Source: Sporosarcina obsidiansis (lineage in GTDB: Bacteria > Bacillota > Bacilli > Bacillales_A > Planococcaceae). From it: a DNA stretch of 64,000 nt. Position numbers and translations under genes: made by a program. Below are positions 30,162 through 38,727 of this stretch, in pieces. The stretch is from assembly GCF_009651005.1 (NCBI RefSeq), contig NZ_WHVW01000015.1:1-64000 (forward strand). Reading direction: 5' to 3'. Below the pieces are notes generated by a model that saw only the letters and a program-made list of their open reading frames with translations, searched no databases and had not been told where the DNA came from. Position 1 is the first letter of the stretch, and the number at the start of each line of letters is the position of its first letter.

Positions 30162-30700
30162 TCCAAACCGCCTGACATATAAGTTGCTAGGACAGTTGGC
30201 TCTAAAGGAATGCCATTTCGTTTTACGCGTATATACACGGCATCTTCTTCCATCACCGCGATTTCGTCACCTCGTCTTACTGTTGTATAGGGTAAAGTTG
30301 AAAAAGAGCCGACAAAACCATATGTCACTTCATCTCCATTGTCATATTGTATGGTCACCGTTTTACCTGACTGGCGGGTATAACCTGTAAATACTACTAA
30401 TCCATTTCCGGTTGATGTAATAGATAATGGCTGTGTGTATGAAATGATGGCTCCATCTTGATAAGGTTGAAACGATTCATACGAAGCGAATGGGTCGAAT
30501 GCTGTCTCAGCGGATACGGTGATAGATTCATCATCCGCAATCCAGGAGGAAACCCATTTTTTCATTATGACAAAATCTTTACCTGTTGTGACGTATTGCG
30601 TGATAGGAACATTGACAAGCTGGCGTTCTTCCATTTTTGATAAAGCGACTACAGACACAGTCAATAGACAGGCGACAATCCATTTCGTTCTCCACTTCAC
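30158..30700 (-). CDS. spoIVFA: Stage IV sporulation protein SpoIVFA (shortened)
   Basis: Membrane-anchored regulator that holds SpoIVFB inactive until the forespore signal arrives. One helix (about 6-20) precedes an extracytoplasmic, degenerate M23-peptidase-like domain (VVFTGYTRQSGKTVTIQYDNGDEVTYGF). From GTG 30700, with GGGAGGGGAA upstream, it has 180 residues versus 264 in B. subtilis; the missing part is the N-terminal cytoplasmic region. A longer frame reaches 30784 but overlaps the minD terminator. Assignment rests on fold features plus the 4-bp coupling to spoIVFB. Confidence 0.8.
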   Translation of the reverse strand: MKWRTKWIVACLLTVSVVALSKMEERQLVNVPITQYVTTGKDFVIMKKWVSSWIADDESITVSAETAFDPFASYESFQPYQDGAIISYTQPLSITSTGNGLVVFTGYTRQSGKTVTIQYDNGDEVTYGFVGSFSTLPYTTVRRGDEIAVMEEDAVYIRVKRNGIPLEPTVLATYMSGGLE

Positions 30701-30770
30701 CACTTCCCCTCCCTTACCTGCAGTGTATGAAAGAACAGGCGTAGAAATGCGGGTGAGTACGATGACAAAT

Positions 30771-30803
30771 AAAAAACTCAGCACCTAAGAGGCACTGAGC
30801 TTA
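30771..30803 (-). terminator. Terminator overlapping the minD stop
   Basis: Minus strand: AGCTCAGTGCC, loop, GGTGCTGAG, then TTTTTTA. The stem begins at the minD TAA. Confidence 0.8.
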
Positions 30804-31604
30804 TGATTTACTGAATAATGATTTTAGTTTACCAAAAAATCCTGGTTTCCCTGTATCCATCGACATTAACGGAACAGACTCACCCAATATGCGACGAGCT
30901 ATATTGCGATAGCCTATAGCGGCCGGATTAGAAGGATCCATCACGACAGGCTCCCCTTTATTGGAAGAAGAAATGACATTTTCATCGTCCAATACGATCC
31001 CTAGTAGATCGATCGATAAATGAGTCGTGATTTCATTAACATCCAATGCGTCGCCGCTTTCCATCAAACGGCTTTTAATCCGATTAATGATCAATTTAGG
31101 CGGCTCAACATCCTTCTCGGATTCTAGCAGGCCAATGATACGATCTGCATCACGCACAGCGGAAATTTCCGGAGTCGTCACAACAATCGCACGATCTGCG
31201 CCCGCAATGGCATTTTTATAGCCTTGCTCGATCCCTGCTGGACAGTCGATTAAAATATAGTCGTAATCCATTTTTAATTCGGAGATGAGTTTTTTCATCT
31301 GTTCTGGATTGACAGCACTTTTATCGGTTGTCTGAGCAGCCGGAAGTAAAAATAGACGATCATCAAAACGCTTGTCCTTCACCAGGGCCTGATGAACTTT
31401 ACAACGACCTTCTACAACATCAACCAGATCATAAATGATACGGTTTTCCAAGCCGAGAATCACATCTAAATTACGAAGCCCAATATCTGTATCAATCAAA
31501 CATACTTTTTTTCCTTGTAGCGCAAGGGCCGTGCCGAGATTGGCGGACGTGGTCGTTTTTCCAACGCCGCCCTTACCAGAAGTAATAACAATTGCTTCTC
31601 CCAA
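30801..31604 (-). CDS. minD: Septum site-determining ATPase MinD
   Basis: Membrane-associated ParA-type ATPase that activates MinC to keep FtsZ rings away from the poles. Deviant Walker A GKGGVGKTT near the N-terminus, the switch region DCPAGIEQGYK, and a C-terminal amphipathic helix (GFFGKLKSLFSK) for membrane binding. Start is TTG 31604, 8 nt after AAGGAGG; this gives MGEAIVITSGKGGVGKTT, the family N-terminus, and 267 residues. The open frame to 31703 lies inside minC. It follows the minC stop by 1 bp. Confidence 0.96.
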   Translation of the reverse strand: MGEAIVITSGKGGVGKTTTSANLGTALALQGKKVCLIDTDIGLRNLDVILGLENRIIYDLVDVVEGRCKVHQALVKDKRFDDRLFLLPAAQTTDKSAVNPEQMKKLISELKMDYDYILIDCPAGIEQGYKNAIAGADRAIVVTTPEISAVRDADRIIGLLESEKDVEPPKLIINRIKSRLMESGDALDVNEITTHLSIDLLGIVLDDENVISSSNKGEPVVMDPSNPAAIGYRNIARRILGESVPLMSMDTGKPGFFGKLKSLFSKS

Positions 31605-31605
31605 A

Positions 31606-32277
31606 TTATATACCTCCTTTAAATGTTGCCAGGCTTGGACGTAAATGCCGGAGTTCCTGAAGGCGATCAATCGCAATCTGCCCATTGTCATGGATATACG
31701 CACATTCCATTTCAGGATGCTCCGAAAGAATCGTTAACTCGTCAGTCATCGTCTCCATTTTATCCGCAATTTTTAAATGAGTTGCTTCTAGCCAAGATGC
31801 AGCGATCACGGCATCTAGATTACCATTGGCTCCAGCATATGCTATGCCTTTCAGCCTACCTAAAATATAGATGCTCCCACCCGCAATAACTTGGGCATTC
31901 GGATTCACGTCTCCAATGATGACTAAATCACCAGCCGCTCGAACTATTTGTCCAGATCGAACAATACCGATATACGTCTCTGATTGCTGTTCAACCAATC
32001 GTTGCTGACAATCTTCCAAAGACATGACATCACTCTGAACCTTTGAAACTCGTAAGTGAGGGGAATGATGAATGACTGAGAGAATACTTTTCATGTCTTG
32101 TTCGTCACAATAACGGCGGCCTGTATGCAGCTGTACTTCTGCAACACCTTCCAACCCGCTACCTTGTACTTTTTCCTCCAGCTCTTCCAGCAAATCGGAA
32201 AACGAACAACGATCGTCTAGCCGAAGCACCAAGCCATCTTTTGTTCCTTTAATCGTTACCATTTGTGATTTCGTCAC
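31606..32277 (-). CDS. minC: Septum site-determining protein MinC
   Basis: FtsZ-assembly inhibitor activated by MinD. An N-terminal domain (VTIKGTKDGLVLRLDD start) and a C-terminal beta-helix domain rich in GDLVIIGDVNPNAQVIAGGSIYILGRLKG, the MinD-binding part. About 223 residues. The start is uncertain among ATG/GTG codons at 32286-32277; GTG 32277 best fits the GAGGTGAT site. It lies between mreD and minD, as in B. subtilis. Confidence 0.94.
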   Translation of the reverse strand: MTKSQMVTIKGTKDGLVLRLDDRCSFSDLLEELEEKVQGSGLEGVAEVQLHTGRRYCDEQDMKSILSVIHHSPHLRVSKVQSDVMSLEDCQQRLVEQQSETYIGIVRSGQIVRAAGDLVIIGDVNPNAQVIAGGSIYILGRLKGIAYAGANGNLDAVIAASWLEATHLKIADKMETMTDELTILSEHPEMECAYIHDNGQIAIDRLQELRHLRPSLATFKGGI

Positions 32278-32296
32278 CCACATCACCTCGCAATGC

Positions 32297-32818
32297 CTAA
32301 AAACCAGCTTGTTTTTGAGAAAATCGTTTTACTGTAATTTGTTTAAAAGTCCAGCCAAACATCACAATGAATATAGAATTGGCAATCACTGTAGGCACTA
32401 ATCGACTCGTCAAGAATTCATTAAAATCAATGGATGTTAGCGCTATGACGCTTGCAAAAAAATAAGATAGAATCTCCAGCAAGACAATCATCACTAATGA
32501 TAACACCATAACGGTCACTGTATGCCGCTGAATTTGACGGATCACCAACGTAGATACATAGCAAATGAGTGGATACATAAATGTGTATAGTCCAATAATA
32601 TCAATGTGATACATATCATACAAGAGCCCAAGAATGAAACCGTATAGTATTGCACGCTGACGACTGTAATAAGCCGCAATAAAAATCAGGTAGACAATTA
32701 AAAACCGTGGAACAAACACATACAGTTCACCTTGCTGTTCAATTGGCGAGAACAGACTGAAAATAGGCTCCAAGAAAAACAACACAACTGCAATGAGAGG
32801 GATGACGAACCGGGTCAT
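32297..32818 (-). CDS. mreD: Rod shape-determining protein MreD
   Basis: Integral membrane partner of MreC and MreB in the lateral-wall elongation complex. 173 residues with five to six hydrophobic segments and the typical N-terminus MTRFVIPLIAVVLFFLEPIF. The start overlaps the mreC stop by 4 bp. Confidence 0.93.
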   Translation of the reverse strand: MTRFVIPLIAVVLFFLEPIFSLFSPIEQQGELYVFVPRFLIVYLIFIAAYYSRQRAILYGFILGLLYDMYHIDIIGLYTFMYPLICYVSTLVIRQIQRHTVTVMVLSLVMIVLLEILSYFFASVIALTSIDFNEFLTSRLVPTVIANSIFIVMFGWTFKQITVKRFSQKQAGF

Positions 32819-33708
32819 GATTCATCGTCCCCCTCTGTGTCCGCCGTGTTGCCCCCATCTGTTCCATCAATGACAATCGAAGAACGCTTGGCGATCATCA
32901 CATGATCCAGCATGGAAAAGTTCGCTGCCGGACGAATATAGGCTAGCTTTGTAAGACCATAATCATCCGTTGACACTTCTGTTATCTCGCCAATTAGAAT
33001 ACCTTTCGGAAAAATACCGCCAAGGCCAGAAGATGTAACCTGCATCCCTTTTTTTACATCAAAACTAGAGTCGATCCGCTTCATGATCAATTGACGAGAT
33101 TGTCGATCGAATCCTTCGATTAGCCCGAAAATCTCTTCTTCTCCTGCAATCATGGCAGCGACACGGAAGTTGATGTTTTCAGTCGATAATAACTCCACAG
33201 TGGAAGTAAACGGATTAGCCAATACCACTTTTCCGATCAACCCTTGCGCAGTGATGACCGCCATATTGACTTCCACTCCGTCCGTCGTACCTTTATCGAC
33301 AATCAATTTATCTTCCCATTGATCTGGATTTCGTGAAATTACTGTGGATTGAATCGGCTCATACTCACGCAAATCATCTAATTTTTTGACAATCTCACGT
33401 AACTTCACATTATCCGCTTTCACATCGACCAGTTCGGCTTGCGTCGCCGCATACGCATCCAGTCGTTCTTTTAATCGTTTATTTTCTTCGTATGTATTAA
33501 GCATTGTATCAATATTTTCAATAATCCCCGTAACAAAATGAGCCGGTTTCGTGAACAGCGACTGCCCGAAACCGACAACATCCTTCACTACTTGTTCCGG
33601 CAAATTCGAATGGTTGCGGTCACGAAGTGAGAATGCAATCAATGCCACAAGGACGATTACTCCTACTAATAAAATGATTAATCGTTTATTGGAAAAAAAA
33701 CGTGGCAT
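32815..33708 (-). CDS. mreC: Rod shape-determining protein MreC
   Basis: Bitopic protein linking the MreB cytoskeleton to extracellular peptidoglycan synthases. One N-terminal helix (about 8-26), a coiled-coil stretch (about 65-105; NTYEENKRLKERLDAY) and two beta-barrel domains (VISRNPDQWEDKLIVDKGTTDGV; GLGGIFPKGILIGEI). 297 residues with an acidic C-terminal tail. It starts 19 bp after the mreB stop. Confidence 0.95.
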   Translation of the reverse strand: MPRFFSNKRLIILLVGVIVLVALIAFSLRDRNHSNLPEQVVKDVVGFGQSLFTKPAHFVTGIIENIDTMLNTYEENKRLKERLDAYAATQAELVDVKADNVKLREIVKKLDDLREYEPIQSTVISRNPDQWEDKLIVDKGTTDGVEVNMAVITAQGLIGKVVLANPFTSTVELLSTENINFRVAAMIAGEEEIFGLIEGFDRQSRQLIMKRIDSSFDVKKGMQVTSSGLGGIFPKGILIGEITEVSTDDYGLTKLAYIRPAANFSMLDHVMIAKRSSIVIDGTDGGNTADTEGDDES

Positions 33709-33727
33709 TGCCTACATCTCCTCCAAT

Positions 33728-34744
33728 TTATTTTACTTGCATTTTTTTAATAACTTCTAAGTTATCTAATGCTTTTCCGGTACCCATTGCCACACAGTCT
33801 AACGGATCTTCAGCAATGAATACAGGCATATTCGTTTCATCTGAAATGACTTTGTCCAAATTGCGAAGCATCGCGCCCCCGCCCGTCAAGACGATTCCAC
33901 GTTCCATCACGTCTGAAGATAGTTCTGGTGGTGTTGTTTCCAGTGTCTTCTTCACACCTTCAATAATCTGTAAAATCGATTCGCGTAACGCTTCCACGAT
34001 TTCATCTGAAGAAATTTCTAGTGTTTTCGGTAGTCCTGTCAATAGATCACGACCGCGAATATCCATCTTTTCCGCTTTTGTAGCATCTTTCGCGGAACCG
34101 ATCTCAATCTTGATCGCTTCTGCTGTACGTTCACCGATCGTCAGGTTATACGTCTTACGAATATAGCTGATGATCGCTAAATCCATCGTATCCCCACCAA
34201 CACGAATTGATTCACTCGTGACAATTCCACCAAGAGAGATAACTGCGACTTCTGTCGTACCGCCACCTATATCGACGACCATACTTCCCGTTGGTTCCCA
34301 AACCGGCAAATTTGCTCCGATTGCTGCTGCAAATGGCTCTTCAATTGTGAACGCATCTTTCGCGCCTGCTTGACGTGCCGCATCAATAACCGCACGTTGC
34401 TCAACGGAAGTAATTCCGTAAGGCACACAAATCATAACATTTGGCTTCTTCCATGAACCACCTGAAGCTTTTGTTGCTTCTTTCATGTAATGCTCAATCA
34501 TTGCAGTTGTTGTTTCAAAATCTGCAATAACCCCGTCTTTCATCGGGCGAGTCGCCACGATAGATCCCGGTGTACGTCCAATCATATTTTTAGCGGCACT
34601 ACCGACCGCTACGATTTCATTCGTCACAGTATTTTTAGCAACTACGGAAGGTTCCCGCAACACAATACCTTTACCTTTGATAAAGACCAATGTATTGGCT
34701 GTCCCTAGGTCGATTCCTACATCTTTCGTTCCGATTCCAAACAA
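33728..34744 (-). CDS. mreB: Actin-like rod shape protein MreB
   Basis: Forms membrane-bound filaments that guide lateral wall synthesis. Phosphate-binding loops [12 protein letters not shown] and [16 protein letters not shown] and the C-terminal [12 protein letters not shown] are clear. TTG 34744, after AAAGGAAG, gives [14 protein letters not shown] and 339 residues, matching B. subtilis MreB (337); the open frame to 34912 runs through the radC terminator and is rejected. First gene of mreBCD-minCD. Confidence 0.96.
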   Translation of the reverse strand: MFGIGTKDVGIDLGTANTLVFIKGKGIVLREPSVVAKNTVTNEIVAVGSAAKNMIGRTPGSIVATRPMKDGVIADFETTTAMIEHYMKEATKASGGSWKKPNVMICVPYGITSVEQRAVIDAARQAGAKDAFTIEEPFAAAIGANLPVWEPTGSMVVDIGGGTTEVAVISLGGIVTSESIRVGGDTMDLAIISYIRKTYNLTIGERTAEAIKIEIGSAKDATKAEKMDIRGRDLLTGLPKTLEISSDEIVEALRESILQIIEGVKKTLETTPPELSSDVMERGIVLTGGGAMLRNLDKVISDETNMPVFIAEDPLDCVAMGTGKALDNLEVIKKMQVK

Positions 34745-34799
34745 ATTAGTTCTTCCTTTCTGCATAACCGTCAACGGCCTTCTTAAAAGCATACACCAC

Positions 34800-34805
34800 A
34801 TTATA
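34800..34805 (-). promoter_or_regulatory. Candidate -10 of the mreB promoter
   Basis: TATAAT on the minus strand about 55 bp before TTG 34744; the -35 is poor (GTAAAT). Confidence 0.4.
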
Positions 34806-34858
34806 ACGGAAAGGTAACTAAATTTACAGTAGAGCCTCACAAGAATGCAAAAAACACG

Positions 34859-34886
34859 AAAAAAGAGACCGATTTCCCAGTCTCTA
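34859..34886 (-). terminator. Terminator between radC (with its repeat array) and mreB
   Basis: Minus strand: AGAGACtgggaaatcgGTCTCT followed by TTTTTCG. It lies 270 bp after radC, beyond repeat array C. Confidence 0.85.
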
Positions 34887-35048
34887 ACCTGCATCTTACA
34901 GTCTAACGACACCTTTTTGACAAAATGTCATAGATAGATATAGATAGGTTTTGGTGAATAATGGATTCCTCTGAAAAATGATGCATTTTTTAGTAGCCAA
35001 ACAAATCTAGTAGCAGACTGAGCAATAAGCATCGCACACCGATCCAAT

Positions 35049-35153
35049 CCATTGACAAAACGAGCATTTCCTTTAGACAACCGCGCCAAACTTCCAAATG
35101 AACGAACCAAAACTATCTGGAACCGTACCAAAGAAAAAGATAACCGAGCTAAA
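35049..35153 (-). repeat. Exact 21-bp-period diverged repeat array (locus C, 5 units)
   Basis: Starting 3 bp after the radC stop, five consecutive 21-bp units run without an indel on the minus strand. Their first 11 bases are TTTAGCTCGGT, TTTGGTACGGT, TTTGGTTCGTT, TTTGGCGCGGT and AAATGCTCGTT. The remaining 10 bases of each unit are essentially unconserved. It is transcribed with radC before the terminator at 34859-34886. Confidence 0.88.
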
Positions 35154-35156
35154 CTT

Positions 35157-35855
35157 TCAGATATACCCTTTATCTTTCAAACTAATGAATTTCTGATCGC
35201 CGATAATGATGTGATCCAACACGTCAATCCCCATTATCGAACCTGCTTCCATGAGGCGTTTCGTCACCTCGATGTCCTCTCTAGAAGGCGTCGTGTCGCC
35301 ACTTGGATGATTGTGAGAAATAATCATCGAAGCAGCTGAACGCTTGACAGCTTCGCGGAATACTTCTCTCGGGTGGACGATACTAGAATTCAAACTGCCA
35401 ATGAAAATGGTCTGTTTATGTAACACTTCATTTTTTACATTTAAAAATAACGTTACGAAATGTTCCTGGTTTAGTGAAGACATATCCGTCATCAAATAAT
35501 TAGCAGCATCTTCCGGCGAACGGATTTTGTAGCGGTCGTGTGGAGCTGCACGATACAGCCGTTTCCCTAGTTCCGCAGCAGCCAATAGTTGAACGGCTTT
35601 TGCCTCCCCAATCCCTTTAATCTTCGTCATTTCCTCTACAGTCAACCCTTTTAAATCTTGCAATCGATCCAATGTAGATAATACTCGATTGGCAAGCACT
35701 AACACAGACTCAGAGCGAGACCCAGTACGCAATAAAATCGCTAGTAGTTCTTGATTGGAAAGACTATCTGCTCCATCTCGAATCAATCGTTCGCGAGGCC
35801 TATCCGCTAAATGCACATCACGGATCATCATTTTCGGCGCTAAATCTAGCGGCAT
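35157..35855 (-). CDS. radC: RadC-family JAB1/MPN protein
   Basis: Named for a DNA-repair link that is not firmly established; the JAB/MPN fold suggests a metal-dependent hydrolase. An N-terminal HhH-like domain (VEEMTKIKGIGEAKAVQLLAA) precedes the JAMM motif SHNHPSGDTTPSREDIE (about 173-189). ATG 35855 (232 residues) is chosen over GTG 35867, which sits inside the maf stop region. It overlaps or abuts maf, as in B. subtilis. Confidence 0.93.
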   Translation of the reverse strand: MPLDLAPKMMIRDVHLADRPRERLIRDGADSLSNQELLAILLRTGSRSESVLVLANRVLSTLDRLQDLKGLTVEEMTKIKGIGEAKAVQLLAAAELGKRLYRAAPHDRYKIRSPEDAANYLMTDMSSLNQEHFVTLFLNVKNEVLHKQTIFIGSLNSSIVHPREVFREAVKRSAASMIISHNHPSGDTTPSREDIEVTKRLMEAGSIMGIDVLDHIIIGDQKFISLKDKGYI

Positions 35856-35856
35856 A

Positions 35857-36459
35857 TTAGGCGTCACCTACTTCTAGCGTTAATAAATCAGCTTGGCACA
35901 TTTGTTCAATCAATTCACCAACCGGCAACCCAACGACATTTTGATAATCCCCTACAATATGTTCCACAAACAGCATCCCTGCCGTTTGAATACCATAGGC
36001 GCCCGCTTTATCTGCAGCATCACCAGATCGTACGTAGCTATAAACGAGCGAAGGATTCAATGTCCTGAATTTAACTTGTGTGCGACTTGCAAATTGCAGC
36101 TTGCAGTCTATCGTCATAACTGTCACACCTGTAATTACTTCATGCGTCTGTCCGGATAGTTCCATTAAAAAGTCCACTGCTTCTGCTTCATTTGCAGGCT
36201 TCGAATACTGTTTTCCATCCTTCACGACAATTGTATCTGCGGCAATTATCATCATGTCGGGAGCTGTTGCAAACACTGCTTCTGCCTTCTGCTCAGATAA
36301 ACGAATAGCATAGCGTTCAGGCTCGTCTGGAGTAAATGGTAAATCTTCTTTCACTTGGCTTGGTCGAACGGTAAATTCAATCCCTACGAGCTCCAATAAT
36401 TCCTTCCGTCTAGGGGAAGAGGAAGCCAGCATAATAGGTTTAGTACTTGTAAATTTCAT
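35857..36459 (-). CDS. maf: Maf-family nucleotide pyrophosphatase
   Basis: Hydrolyses non-canonical or canonical nucleoside triphosphates (dTTP/UTP/pseudo-UTP in the family) and has been linked to septum arrest. The signature LASSSPRRKELLELVG (about 11-26) and the catalytic Asp in IIAADTIV are present. 200 residues. Order spoIIB-maf-radC-mreB matches B. subtilis. Confidence 0.95.
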   Translation of the reverse strand: MKFTSTKPIMLASSSPRRKELLELVGIEFTVRPSQVKEDLPFTPDEPERYAIRLSEQKAEAVFATAPDMMIIAADTIVVKDGKQYSKPANEAEAVDFLMELSGQTHEVITGVTVMTIDCKLQFASRTQVKFRTLNPSLVYSYVRSGDAADKAGAYGIQTAGMLFVEHIVGDYQNVVGLPVGELIEQMCQADLLTLEVGDA

Positions 36460-36544
36460 TGAAAAAACCTCCTTTCCCTTAGTGTACGCTATCTAGCTGT
36501 TTTTGGAAAAGCAGGATAATTGTTTTTTTACACGAGAATTCCAA

Positions 36545-37189
36545 TCAAAATTGAATTTTAAAGCATGGATCCTGTCCAGAATAATGTGCTAAAAGATGTA
36601 GTCGTGCAATCGAAGAATCCTTTGTGAATGCGGTAATCGCAGTCAATTTCTTCTGTAAATCCGATTCCTTTTTTGCATCTTTCTTGTCTTTTGATAATTC
36701 AATTTTCGATAAATCTTCCGCCAGCAATGCTTTTTTCACATCATTGACATCGGCGGTTTTACACGTACCTGGTGTCACTCGAATTTTTTTCTTAAACGCG
36801 TCCTCCCCTTCTTTTAAGACGACTTGGCTTTCCTTCAGCCACACAGCTCCCCACACATAGAACTGATCACTCACTTGCAAAATAGCTGTGTTCGCTAAGG
36901 AAGGGTTTGACGCGACAAAATCTGTGGCCGTGTCCTTGCTCGAAAACACGCCGTACTGCTTGACGAACATTGCCAACACACTACCGTCGTCTATCGCGGC
37001 TTGATCATCTTTTTCTTCTGTCTTCGGTCCCGATGTCGCAACTGTTTTAGAAGGATCTGCGTCCTTTCCACCCGTCGTATAAATAGTTAAACCGATGACG
37101 AGCACTGCCGCAAGACCGATCACTACACCTTGCACCATTGCTCGAATCACCGTAAATTTTGAATAGGATCTTCGAAAATTCATCTGCAT
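36545..37189 (-). CDS. SpoIIB-like sporulation protein with SPOR-like domain
   Basis: A 214-residue membrane protein: short basic N-terminus, one helix (about 15-38), an acidic/Lys linker, and an extracytoplasmic domain starting AMFVKQYGVFSSKDTATDFV that resembles SPOR peptidoglycan-binding repeats. In B. subtilis spoIIB (332 residues) lies exactly here, between comC and maf, and helps engulfment-site localisation. Sequence likeness is weak, so the call leans on position and domain. The C-terminal half is Lys/Asp-rich. Confidence 0.7.
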   Translation of the reverse strand: MQMNFRRSYSKFTVIRAMVQGVVIGLAAVLVIGLTIYTTGGKDADPSKTVATSGPKTEEKDDQAAIDDGSVLAMFVKQYGVFSSKDTATDFVASNPSLANTAILQVSDQFYVWGAVWLKESQVVLKEGEDAFKKKIRVTPGTCKTADVNDVKKALLAEDLSKIELSKDKKDAKKESDLQKKLTAITAFTKDSSIARLHLLAHYSGQDPCFKIQF

Positions 37190-37228
37190 TCACTCCACTT
37201 TTTTCTTCACTTTACCAAAGTGAACACA

Positions 37229-37262
37229 AAAAAGGACAAGACTCTTGTCGTCTTGTCCGTGA
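37229..37262 (-). terminator. Terminator after the prepilin peptidase gene
   Basis: Minus strand: GGACAAGA, inner CGACAAGAG, TCTTGTCC, then TTTTTTG. It ends the pilus operon before the SpoIIB-like gene. Confidence 0.87.
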
Positions 37263-37274
37263 AAATTTTCTGAT

Positions 37275-38036
37275 TTAACTCAACAAATCGGTATACCATC
37301 CGACAAGTTGCGAGCCATAAAAATAGGCAATAAGCGCAGCAACCGCAATAGAAGGACCAAATGGAACCGGTGTTTTGCGTCCTTGCTTCGTTTTTCTAAG
37401 AAAAATGAACCCGACAATTGCCCCAATAAGAGAAGCCAAAAACAGCGTCAGTAAGGTCTGAAGTGTGCCAAGCACTAAGCCGATCACTAGGAATAACTTA
37501 ATGTCGCCACCCCCCATACCACCTTTCGACACGATCGCAATGAGCAATAACAGACCAAAACCGACAATCGCCCCAAGCAGACTATCCCACCAAGGTGTCA
37601 GTGGACTCACTACACGTGCAATGAAAATCGCAACGCCAAAAGGCAAAAGAATTTTGTTAGGGATAAGCATGTATGTTAGATCAGATACAGTCAAAATTAT
37701 GAGCATTGAAATAAACAGCAACGCAACAAGTAGTTCCCATTGCCATCCGAAGTGCAAATAGGAAAAGACGAACAACAAACCCGTCAACAACTCCATCAGC
37801 GGATAGATCGCACTGATCCGCTCACCGCAACCTCTACACTTGCCTTTTAAGAAGACGTAGGAAAAGACGGGCACAAGATCCACAAGCGTCAGACGGCGGT
37901 CACAAGTCGTACAATGGGAAGGCGGTGTTACGATAGACTCTTTCAACGGCACACGCAAGCCAACGACGTTGAAAAATGAACCGAATGTGATGCCGTAGAG
38001 GAAGAAAAACATGCTAATTACAAGTTCCATAGACAA
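37275..38036 (-). CDS. comC: Type IV prepilin leader peptidase/methylase
   Basis: Cleaves the class III signal of prepilins at the cytoplasmic side of the membrane and N-methylates them. An A24 aspartyl protease with about seven membrane segments; catalytic aspartates lie in TVSDLTYM and the GGGDIK (GxGD) motif. The N-terminal zinc/methylase loop has CTTCDRR and CRGCGER pairs. 253 residues. Substrates here are the four or five prepilins encoded upstream. Equivalent to B. subtilis comC next to folC. Confidence 0.95.
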   Translation of the reverse strand: MSMELVISMFFFLYGITFGSFFNVVGLRVPLKESIVTPPSHCTTCDRRLTLVDLVPVFSYVFLKGKCRGCGERISAIYPLMELLTGLLFVFSYLHFGWQWELLVALLFISMLIILTVSDLTYMLIPNKILLPFGVAIFIARVVSPLTPWWDSLLGAIVGFGLLLLIAIVSKGGMGGGDIKLFLVIGLVLGTLQTLLTLFLASLIGAIVGFIFLRKTKQGRKTPVPFGPSIAVAALIAYFYGSQLVGWYTDLLS

Positions 38037-38040
38037 CCTC

Positions 38041-38727
38041 CTACTCCACGGTCTCTTTACCGGTCATTTTATTAATGGTCGTTGGATCTTCCTTCAAGGC
38101 GGCAGGTGGCGCATCCACTTTTGGTGCCTCGTTCTGCAAATTGACCAAGTCTGGACGGAAGAACGCGTTAAACGTAATGACCAATTCCATCAGGCCTACT
38201 TCTGAATCTTCTTCGGTCTTTTCCGCAGTTGCTTCGAATTGGATTGCTTCAACATTGAGAATACGCTTCATCTCTTCAATTTCATAAATAAATGTCTCGA
38301 CCTGTTCGTATGTATCGGCAAATAATTTCACTTCCATCAAAATCGTTTCCAAGTTTTGCACTTCTTCCGGCATCTCTTGGATGGTGGTTTCTTCTTTGGA
38401 GAATGTGATTTCCTGCACTCTACTACCCGATTTCACTTCTGCTTTTTCGATCCCTAAAAGAAGACCGTCCTCTAATGGAATAACGGGCACTTTTTGTTGA
38501 AGTGGCTGGGAAGTAAACGTTTGATTCGTATCCTTATTCGCCAGTTGTTTTTGCAAAGCAAACAATGTATCGCGATTGCTAGATAGTTGCAATGCAGCTT
38601 GTTCCCGCTGATCTTTTGCCGGTAAATAGAGTGTATAGACGGAATAAAACACAAGCGCAACTAGAAAAACGGAAGCTAGCACGACAAGTCCGAGCTCCAT
38701 CTGCCGTTTCGTAAAGTATTTACTCAT
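38041..38727 (-). CDS. pilO: Type IV pilus alignment protein PilO-like
   Basis: Bitopic membrane protein of the pilus alignment complex. One N-terminal helix (about 12-32), a coiled coil (KDQREQAALQLSSNRDTLFALQKQLANK) and a ferredoxin-like C-terminal domain; 228 residues. PilO proteins diverge strongly, so the call rests on architecture and on the order PilM-PilN-PilO. The start overlaps pilN by 8 bp. Confidence 0.82.
   Translation of the reverse strand: MSKYFTKRQMELGLVVLASVFLVALVFYSVYTLYLPAKDQREQAALQLSSNRDTLFALQKQLANKDTNQTFTSQPLQQKVPVIPLEDGLLLGIEKAEVKSGSRVQEITFSKEETTIQEMPEEVQNLETILMEVKLFADTYEQVETFIYEIEEMKRILNVEAIQFEATAEKTEEDSEVGLMELVITFNAFFRPDLVNLQNEAPKVDAPPAALKEDPTTINKMTGKETVE

Noticed and set aside
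31605..31703. Upstream extension of the minD frame
   Set aside because: It lies inside minC; TTG 31604 with AAGGAGG matches the MinD start.
33702..34166. 154-residue plus-strand ORF
   Set aside because: Antisense to mreB, with Ser/Ile/Pro composition typical of a shadow frame.
34745..34912. Upstream extension of the mreB frame
   Set aside because: It crosses the radC terminator and adds 56 residues absent from MreB; a TTG with a ribosome site gives the correct N-terminus.
35052..35339. 95-residue ORF reading NRAKLP-like heptads antisense to radC
   Set aside because: Half of it is antisense to a conserved gene and the heptads again reflect the 21-bp array; no ribosome site.
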